Shown here in pieces: positions 53,085-57,637 of a DNA stretch of 57,637 bases. The notes below the pieces were generated by a model. It ran no database searches, was not told the DNA's origin, and saw only the letters and a program-made list of their open reading frames with translations. The DNA is from an uncultured bacterium (GTDB lineage: Bacteria > Verrucomicrobiota > Kiritimatiellia > RFP12 > UBA1067), in contig CADCAK010000021.1 in the NCBI GenBank assembly GCA_902799385.1, forward strand, positions 1 to 57,637, written 5' to 3'. How positions within the stretch are numbered: position 1 is the stretch's first letter; the number at the start of each line of letters is the position of its first letter. The position numbers and the translations under genes were made by a program.

Positions 53085-53161
53085 GCGACTGTAGCTCAAT
53101 TGGATAGAGCGTTGGCCTCCGAAGCCGAAGGTTGCTGGTTCGAACCCAGTCAGTCGCACCA
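53085..53161 (+). tRNA. tRNA-Arg (anticodon CCG)
   Basis: The acceptor stem GCGACTG pairs with CAGTCGC. The D arm is GCTC...GAGC. The anticodon stem TTGGC/GCCGA encloses CTCCGAA, so the anticodon CCG is at 53119-53121. The T arm has GTTCGAAC. The discriminator A and an encoded CCA end at 53161. It reads CGG codons, which fits the GC-rich genome. Confidence 0.95.
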
Positions 53162-53217
53162 CCGTGTCCCGGCCTTGACGTGTCATCTGGAAACATAAGC
53201 AAACAAGGAGTTGCGCC

Positions 53218-53478
53218 ATGGAGGAAAAAGTCGTGGAAGATCGCCGGGGGAGAACCTTGGGCATTCTGCTTGCCGTGTTTGCGATGGGCGCTGGTGCCGT
53301 GGCGTTGGCGGATGCGCCGAAGGTTGCGGATTTCAAGGTCAAGCTGACCGGCGTTTCCGTCATGTCCGCCGACGGCGAGAAGGTCGGTGAGACCGGCTAC
53401 ATGAAGGGCGGTCCCAAGGCGTATCTTGAAAATCTCGCTGAGATAAGGAAATCAATCGCATCTGGGAAGATGCCGTAA
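53218..53478 (+). CDS. Internally deleted thioredoxin-like secreted protein (86 aa)
   Basis: AAGGAG precedes ATG 53218 by seven bases. After a hydrophobic segment (LGILLAVFAMGAGAVALA) the protein reads DFKVKLTGVSVM, as in the N-terminal domain of the protein at 37981-38979. It then jumps to DGEKVGETGYMKGGPKAYLE, the last strand and helix of that protein's thioredoxin domain. About 230 codons between, including the CxxC motif, are missing. The junction is in frame, so a short product could be made, but redox function is excluded. It is either a degenerate paralogue or a remnant. Followed 16 bp later by the GH95 gene. Confidence 0.7.
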   Translation: MEEKVVEDRRGRTLGILLAVFAMGAGAVALADAPKVADFKVKLTGVSVMSADGEKVGETGYMKGGPKAYLENLAEIRKSIASGKMP

Positions 53479-53494
53479 AACGAGGAACTGAAAC

Positions 53495-55573
53495 ATGAAA
53501 CCATCGAGCATTGCCGTCACGGCATTTCTGTTTTCCGCAATGGCAGCCTTTGCGGCGCCGGTAGAATGGGATTTCCCGCGCATGGGGAGCTGCCATGAGG
53601 GCATCGCATTCGGCGACGGCAAGACGGGCGTCCTCGTCTGGGGTGGCGGCGACGAGATTCGCCTCACTTTTGGGCGCTCCGACCTTTGGGACCATCGCGG
53701 TGGGTATCCCTGGACGACCGAGCAGAGTTACACGAACATCGTTGCCGCCGTTCATTCGGGCGACAAGGACCGTCTCTATGGACTCTTCAAGAAAGACACC
53801 CCGAAGGGCGAGCCGCGCAATCCTTACATGCTTCCCCTTGGCCGCGTCGTGGTAAAGGTTCCCGGCAAGACTCTGAAGCGCGGTACGCTCGACCCGTTCA
53901 CAGGGCTCGGCAGTCTTGAATTCGTCGAAGGCGGCGCGGTTGGCCTTGCGATGTCGAAAAGGGACGGCGGGGTCTTTGCGATGGCGTTCCCCAAGGATGT
54001 TGCGTTTGAGGTCAAGACGATTCCCGCGACGGATTTTCCCGTGTATGAAAAGAAGCTCAAGCCGCTTGGATTCGAGAAGGCCCTTGTCGTAAACGGCGCA
54101 CCCGTGCCGAATGGAGGGTGGTTTTTATGGAAGCTGCCCGTCGACAAGCCGGTTTGGACCTGTTGGCGGAAGGACGGCAATCAGATGTCCCTGACAACCG
54201 GACGCGGCGAGGCTGTCCGGGACATGAAGCCGTCGTTTGGCGACGTCGCCACCGAGTCTGTCGCATACTGGAAGCTTTTCTGGTCCGAGGGCGCGCGCGT
54301 GAAGGTTCCCGACCCCGTGATCCAGCGCATCTTCGACTACGGCATGTACCGCTTCGGCGCGATGACAGACCCCGACGGCGTTCCCGCTGGGCTTCAGGGC
54401 GTCTGGCTTGAGGACGACCGGCTTGTTCCCTGGAACGGCGACTACCACTTCAACATCAACGTCCAGGAGTGCTATTCGCCCGCATACCGCGGCGGACACT
54501 TCAAGAACCTTATGCCGCTTTTCAAGATGGTGCTTTCGTGGCGTCCGCTTCTCAGGGACAATGCGAAGAAATTCGTCGGCATTGACAATGGCTATGTTCT
54601 TCCCCACTCCGTCGACGACAGGGGTGTCTGCATCGGCGGCTTTTGGACCGGCACGATCGACCACGGCTCGACGGCGTGGGTCGCCGCGATGATGATGAAA
54701 TATGTGCGCTACTCCGGCGATGTCGAGTTTCTAAAGGGCGGTGCGTTTGACTTCATGAAGGGCGCGATGAATGTCTACCGCGCGATGATGGAGGAGGAGA
54801 ATGGCAAGCTCACGCTTCCACTCGGGCCTTCGCCAGAGTGGGGCGGAGCGGATGTGAGAAGCGCGGTCGGGCGCGATCCAAGTTTCCAGCTCGCCGCAGC
54901 CCATCGCCTCGCGCGTGATCTCGTCGACGCGGCGAAGCTACTTGGCGTGCAGCCGGACGCGATGTGGCTCGACGTCGAAAAGCGTCTTCCGCAGTATTCG
55001 GCGGGGCAGAGCGGCATAGAGCTCTTTCGGGGCCAGGCGCTCACGGAATCGCACCGTCACCACTCGCACATGGCGGGGCTCTATCCGTTTGATACGCTCG
55101 ACCTCTCCGACAAGGCGACGCGCGACGTCGCGGCGAAGACGTACGGGACATGGGTCGCGCGCGGAACTGGCTACTGGTCTGGCTGGTGCGTGCCGTGGGC
55201 GTCGATACTCAACACGCATGTCGGCAACGCTCAGGCGGCGGCGGAGCTTCTAAGGTCGTGGGACGCATACTTCTGCAACCCCGGCCACGGCTCGTTGCAC
55301 AACGCGTATGCGCCTGGGTTCTCGACATTCACGATCTTCGGTAGTTTCGCCGGGTCTGGCGACGGACAGATAATGCAGATGGACGGGCAGTGCGCGGCGG
55401 CGACTGCCGTCCTTGAGATGATGGCGCACGAGGTGAACGGCAAGGTCGAGTTCTTCAAGGGCTGCCCCGAGTCGTGGCGCGAAGTCTCGTTCGAGAACCT
55501 CGCGCTTTCCGACGGCCGCCGCGTCAACGGTCGCCGCATCGCCGGGAAGATCGCGATCGAGGAAGTGAAGTAA
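53495..55573 (+). CDS. Secreted GH95 glycosidase (alpha-L-fucosidase type)
   Basis: The signal peptide is MKPSSIAVTAFLFSAMAAFA. An N-terminal beta-sandwich is followed by an (alpha/alpha)6 barrel with GLQGVWLEDD, GPSPEWGGAD and ESHRHHSHMAGLYP, and a small C-terminal sandwich. GH95 enzymes invert alpha-1,2-L-fucosides; some act on L-galactosides. At 692 aa it is a little short. GAGGA lies before the ATG. It complements the GH29 fucosidase and FucI elsewhere in the window. No promoter of the local type lies between the tRNA and this gene, so read-through from 52996 is possible. Confidence 0.88.
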   Translation: MKPSSIAVTAFLFSAMAAFAAPVEWDFPRMGSCHEGIAFGDGKTGVLVWGGGDEIRLTFGRSDLWDHRGGYPWTTEQSYTNIVAAVHSGDKDRLYGLFKKDTPKGEPRNPYMLPLGRVVVKVPGKTLKRGTLDPFTGLGSLEFVEGGAVGLAMSKRDGGVFAMAFPKDVAFEVKTIPATDFPVYEKKLKPLGFEKALVVNGAPVPNGGWFLWKLPVDKPVWTCWRKDGNQMSLTTGRGEAVRDMKPSFGDVATESVAYWKLFWSEGARVKVPDPVIQRIFDYGMYRFGAMTDPDGVPAGLQGVWLEDDRLVPWNGDYHFNINVQECYSPAYRGGHFKNLMPLFKMVLSWRPLLRDNAKKFVGIDNGYVLPHSVDDRGVCIGGFWTGTIDHGSTAWVAAMMMKYVRYSGDVEFLKGGAFDFMKGAMNVYRAMMEEENGKLTLPLGPSPEWGGADVRSAVGRDPSFQLAAAHRLARDLVDAAKLLGVQPDAMWLDVEKRLPQYSAGQSGIELFRGQALTESHRHHSHMAGLYPFDTLDLSDKATRDVAAKTYGTWVARGTGYWSGWCVPWASILNTHVGNAQAAAELLRSWDAYFCNPGHGSLHNAYAPGFSTFTIFGSFAGSGDGQIMQMDGQCAAATAVLEMMAHEVNGKVEFFKGCPESWREVSFENLALSDGRRVNGRRIAGKIAIEEVK

Positions 55574-55941
55574 GCGATTTCGCGCTCCCGCGGCGGGGCG
55601 CGTTTCGGCTAAATCGCCGCGCCGCCCGATGGCTCGCGGGGCTCTCGTTCGGCTCCAGGCTCGCGACGGCTCTCGCACTTCAGACAATGAGCCGAGTTTA
55701 GCCTGCCGTGCCTCGGCGTCTATCACTGGTTGCGTACGCAAGACTCTCTTACGCCTGCGACCTTCCGCCTGCCTCACCCGCGACCATCGGCTCGGCTTGG
55801 CGATAGCCTTGCGGCTGAAAGCAAAACCTCCTGCCGCCGAAACATCCATGCGGCTAACTGGGAAAGCACCACGCTAGCGCCCGCTTGCGCGGCTCGGCCT
55901 ACAGCCTCGGTGGATATGCCATCTTGGCGGCGTTTTGAATT
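55574..55941. other. Non-coding GC-rich region with many internal complementarities
   Basis: No credible gene in either strand. Just after the GH95 stop, GCGATTT and AAATCGC enclose CGCGCTCCCG/CGGGGCGCG, a strong hairpin (55574-55617). GGCTAAA near 55607 can pair with TTTAGCC near 55697, and GAGCCGA near 55690 with TCGGCTC near 55787. GGCTCGCG plus GGCTCTCG is directly repeated (55629 and 55659). It ends at an intrinsic terminator. It could be a structured RNA on the + strand, a long 3' UTR, or decayed sequence. I could not match it to RNase P RNA, tmRNA or SRP RNA. Confidence 0.45.
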
Positions 55942-55970
55942 GCCGCGCTTGATTTGAGCGCGGCTTTTTC
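55942..55970 (+). terminator. Strong intrinsic terminator
   Basis: GCCGCGCT-TGATTTG-AGCGCGGC followed by TTTTT: an 8-bp GC-rich stem, a 7-nt loop and a T run. It closes the GH95/non-coding region immediately before a new promoter; the loop overlaps that promoter's -35. Confidence 0.85.
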
Positions 55971-55978
55971 GCTATAAT
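55949..55978 (+). promoter_or_regulatory. Promoter of the candidate structured RNA
   Basis: TTGATT at 55949-55954, an 18-bp spacer and TATAAT at 55973-55978 (TTCGCTATAAT, without TG). Transcription should begin near 55985. Confidence 0.65.
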
Positions 55979-55984
55979 ACTCAC

Positions 55985-56155
55985 ATCCTGCGAGGCGGTA
56001 TGCGCGGCGCGGGGTTATAGTCCGGAAAACGGGAGACCCACCGGGCGCTTGTCAATGTAGCATCAACGCTACACGTCGTTCACTCGAAATACTAGCACTG
56101 TTTCAATAACCGAACGGCATGTAAGTGGCGATGCGCCCAGTTGGGCGCATTTTCT
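55985..56155 (+). ncRNA. Candidate structured small RNA or methyltransferase leader
   Basis: A transcript of about 170 nt is defined by the promoter at 55973-55978 and a terminator at 56131-56155. Long-range pairing is visible: GUAUGC near 56000 with GCAUGU near 56118, and GGUUAU near 56014 with AUAACC near 56106. Between them are two local hairpins, GUCCGG...CCGGGC and UGUAGC...GCUACA. There is no ORF with a ribosome binding site. Size and layout recall 6S RNA, but I cannot match conserved 6S, SRP or riboswitch sequence. It could equally be an attenuator for the downstream methyltransferase. Confidence 0.45.
56131..56155 (+). terminator. Intrinsic terminator of the candidate RNA
   Basis: ATGCGCCC-AGTT-GGGCGCAT followed by TTTCTCTT: a perfect 8-bp stem, a tetraloop and a T-rich tail. 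Confidence 0.85.
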
Positions 56156-56320
56156 CTTCGTGTATTCGGTTGGGCCTGTGCTAGGGCTTCGAGTGAGTGC
56201 ATGAGAGGAAGTGCGCTCTTTTTTATGCATGTGAGGCGGTCTCCGCGACGATTTATGCGCGGCAAGAATTTCCGCATTGAATTCTCGCGCGGAGAAGCGG
56301 AGGTGCGGAGTTGTGGGGGC

Positions 56321-57331
56321 ATGGTAATGGGCGATACGGCTGGACTTAACGCGGCGAAGAAAGCGAAGAAGGATGAGTTTTACACCCAGCGCGTCGATAT
56401 TGAAAATGAGCTGCGGCACTACAAGTCGCACTTCAAGGGAAAGGTAGTGCTTTGCAACTGCGATGATCCGCGAGAAAGCGAGTTCTTCAAGTATTTTACG
56501 GAGAACTTTGAGAAGTTGGGGTTAAAACGACTTGTTGCTACATGCTACAAGAGCCAAGATGTTGATTTGTTTTCGCAGGGTGAGTGCGAGCGGGCTGTCT
56601 ATCAAATATACGAGGGAGACAAGAACGGCAATCTGACGGTTGATGATGATGAAGTGAGCGTTCGATACCTTAAAGGAGACGGCGATTTCCGAAGTGCAGA
56701 GTGCATTGAGATTCTGAAGCAAGCGGATATTGTTGTCACCAATCCCCCGTTTTCCCTATTTCGTGAGTATGTAGCGCAACTTGTAAGACTCGACAAGAAG
56801 TTCTTGATAATTGGGAATCAGAATGCAATAACATACAAAGAGATATTTCCATTTTTTAAAAATGACAAGATGTGGTTGGGTTTTGGCTTTAAAGGTAATG
56901 CCGCGCATTTTAGGTCTCGTTACCAAGATGTTGCTACTGCGGCAGACCATCGTGATGGTATGATTCGCGTTTCTGGTGTTATGTGGTTCACGAATCTTGA
57001 CATCAAGAAGCGCCATGAAAGGTTCCCTCTCTACAAATCATACTCGCCTGATGAGTTTCCTAAATACGACAATTACGACGCAATAGAAGTTTCAAAATCT
57101 GCTGATATTCCATATGATTATGATGGGGCGATGGGAGTGCCTATTACTTTTATGGACAAATATAATCCAGAACAGTTTGAGATAATTGGTGCGACTGAGA
57201 GCGAAGGGAAGGGTTTTTCTGGGGGCTTGTGGGATTCGAATAGCGGAGTTGCACAGGCGACAATAAATGGGAATCGAGTTTACAAGCGGATATTCATTCG
57301 TCACAGAAAAGAAGAGGGGAAGCAGTCGTGA
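56321..57331 (+). CDS. EcoRI-family adenine-specific DNA methyltransferase
   Basis: N6-adenine methyltransferase. DEFYTQ..DIE.EL.HY near the N terminus, VLCNCDDPRESEFFKYF, and the catalytic motif NPPFSLFREYV (NPPF) match the M.EcoRI family; 336 aa against about 326 for M.EcoRI. Start 56321 or 56327 is chosen because the conserved part begins there; the frame stays open upstream to the terminator. Base composition is clearly more AT-rich than all neighbours, especially after 56750, suggesting transfer. No restriction endonuclease gene is visible up to the window end. A GAATTC site lies at 56279-56284 in front of the gene. Confidence 0.88.
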   Translation: MVMGDTAGLNAAKKAKKDEFYTQRVDIENELRHYKSHFKGKVVLCNCDDPRESEFFKYFTENFEKLGLKRLVATCYKSQDVDLFSQGECERAVYQIYEGDKNGNLTVDDDEVSVRYLKGDGDFRSAECIEILKQADIVVTNPPFSLFREYVAQLVRLDKKFLIIGNQNAITYKEIFPFFKNDKMWLGFGFKGNAAHFRSRYQDVATAADHRDGMIRVSGVMWFTNLDIKKRHERFPLYKSYSPDEFPKYDNYDAIEVSKSADIPYDYDGAMGVPITFMDKYNPEQFEIIGATESEGKGFSGGLWDSNSGVAQATINGNRVYKRIFIRHRKEEGKQS

Positions 57332-57507
57332 CAAGATTTCGTTCGCACCGTAATCTTATGCTCTGTGTCGTTGATGCGTTGTTTTAAAATGCAATCCTGT
57401 CAATCATGTTAATCCTGTCTAAAAAACAAGCGAGAGACTTACCTCATGCAAATTGCTCTTTTGATTGTGTTGCGGGCTTGTCGCGGATTCGGCAACTGAG
57501 TTTTTGG
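57332..57507. other. Short AT-rich intergenic region
   Basis: Contains the repeat at 57393-57419 and leads to the promoter at 57508. Nothing else is recognisable; no terminator hairpin was found after the methyltransferase. Confidence 0.5.
57393..57419 (+). repeat. AATCCTGTCAATCATGTTAA-type interspersed repeat
   Basis: AATCCTGTC occurs twice around AATCATGTT. It belongs in style with the other text-like repeats of this window, here in an intergenic position. Confidence 0.6.
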
Positions 57508-57513
57508 TAAAAT
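57508..57513 (+). promoter_or_regulatory. Extended -10 promoter of the last gene
   Basis: TTTGGTAAAAT ends at 57513; ATG 57529 is 15 bases further on. No clear -35. Confidence 0.65.
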
Positions 57514-57528
57514 ATCTGGTAGCGAAAG

Positions 57529-57637
57529 ATGTTGGATCTTGAGGCAGTCAAGGAGTTGTTGGGCGGGTTGCTCTTGCGGCCTTGCCTTGTGGGGGCGTTT
57601 GCCTTTCTTGGGGCTGGCGTGCTCTGCTGCTTGTGCA
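57529..57637 (+). CDS. N-terminal part of a membrane protein (3' truncated)
   Basis: 36 codons to the window edge, with no stop. After MLDLEAVKELLGG comes a hydrophobic segment (LLLRPCLVGAFAFLGAGVLC), so a membrane anchor or multi-pass protein is likely. A promoter of the local type precedes it. The family cannot be determined. Confidence 0.5.
   Translation, partial: MLDLEAVKELLGGLLLRPCLVGAFAFLGAGVLCCLC

Noticed and set aside
55574..56155. RNase P RNA, tmRNA, SRP RNA or a B12/TPP riboswitch
   Set aside because: I looked for GAGGAAAGTCC, the tmRNA tag region and tRNA-like ends, the GGAAGGAAGCAGC tetraloop region and riboswitch core boxes on both strands and found none.
56141..56320. N-terminal extension of the methyltransferase from a TTG at 56141
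   Set aside because: The codon lies inside an intrinsic terminator stem, and the extension has no similarity to the M.EcoRI family.

Overview
The window is high-GC chromosomal DNA, densely packed with genes and almost entirely on the + strand. There are many ATGA/TGATG stop-start overlaps and several secreted glycoside hydrolases. Long co-directional units, a set of short AT-rich repeats that also occur inside genes, two alpha-L-fucosidase genes, and an operon style mixing housekeeping and secreted proteins point to a carbohydrate-degrading member of the PVC superphylum. Kiritimatiellota/Verrucomicrobiota/Lentisphaerota is my guess. That placement is an inference; there is no rRNA in the window to confirm it.

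Layout. 1-608: tail of an unknown gene and a small hypothetical gene on the - strand. 749-7222: GH2 glycosidase, alkaline phosphatase, YibE/F membrane protein, UvrB. 7319-20360: one long unit with guaB, signal peptidase I, a membrane-anchored Ser/Thr kinase, GH29 alpha-L-fucosidase, L-fucose isomerase, purD, a metallo-beta-lactamase fold hydrolase, ApbE and an ABC-F ATPase. 20513-28620: a fused RpiB-SHMT, Era, a TPR/ExbB/ExbD membrane set, pyrE, ribBA. 28687-31786: ThrH, a cell-wall amidase and an SSS transporter. 31816-33834: tandem AAA+ protein. 33879-38979: M50 protease, PfkB-type sugar kinase, KDPG/KHG-type aldolase, FucP-like transporter, secreted thioredoxin-fold protein. 39070-41563: ECF sigma, putative anti-sigma, large membrane-anchored protein. 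41731-46003: indolepyruvate oxidoreductase alpha subunit and HrpB. 46229-49759: VWA protein with histidine kinase and response regulator. On the - strand, metK-hemW (52070-49787). Then Fe-type superoxide dismutase, tRNA-Arg(CCG), an internally deleted thioredoxin-like gene, a GH95 fucosidase, about 750 bp of non-coding structured DNA with two terminators, an EcoRI-family adenine methyltransferase of visibly lower GC, and the 5' end of another gene.

Promoters stand out in the GC-rich background. Fourteen TATAAT/TAAAAT boxes sit at nearly every unit boundary, and twelve carry an extended -10 of the form TG[G/C]TA[T/A]AAT. At three of them an ATG begins exactly six bases after the -10 box, so those mRNAs are probably leaderless.

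The most unusual signals are: short text-like repeats inserted in frame into conserved housekeeping genes (GH2, purD, ABC-F, era, hrpB), with one family present in opposite orientations in two genes; the RpiB-SHMT fusion; a superoxide dismutase with two competing starts (exported or cytoplasmic); a metK with no canonical in-frame start; thioredoxin-family remnants; and a candidate structured RNA of about 170 nt between GH95 and the methyltransferase.
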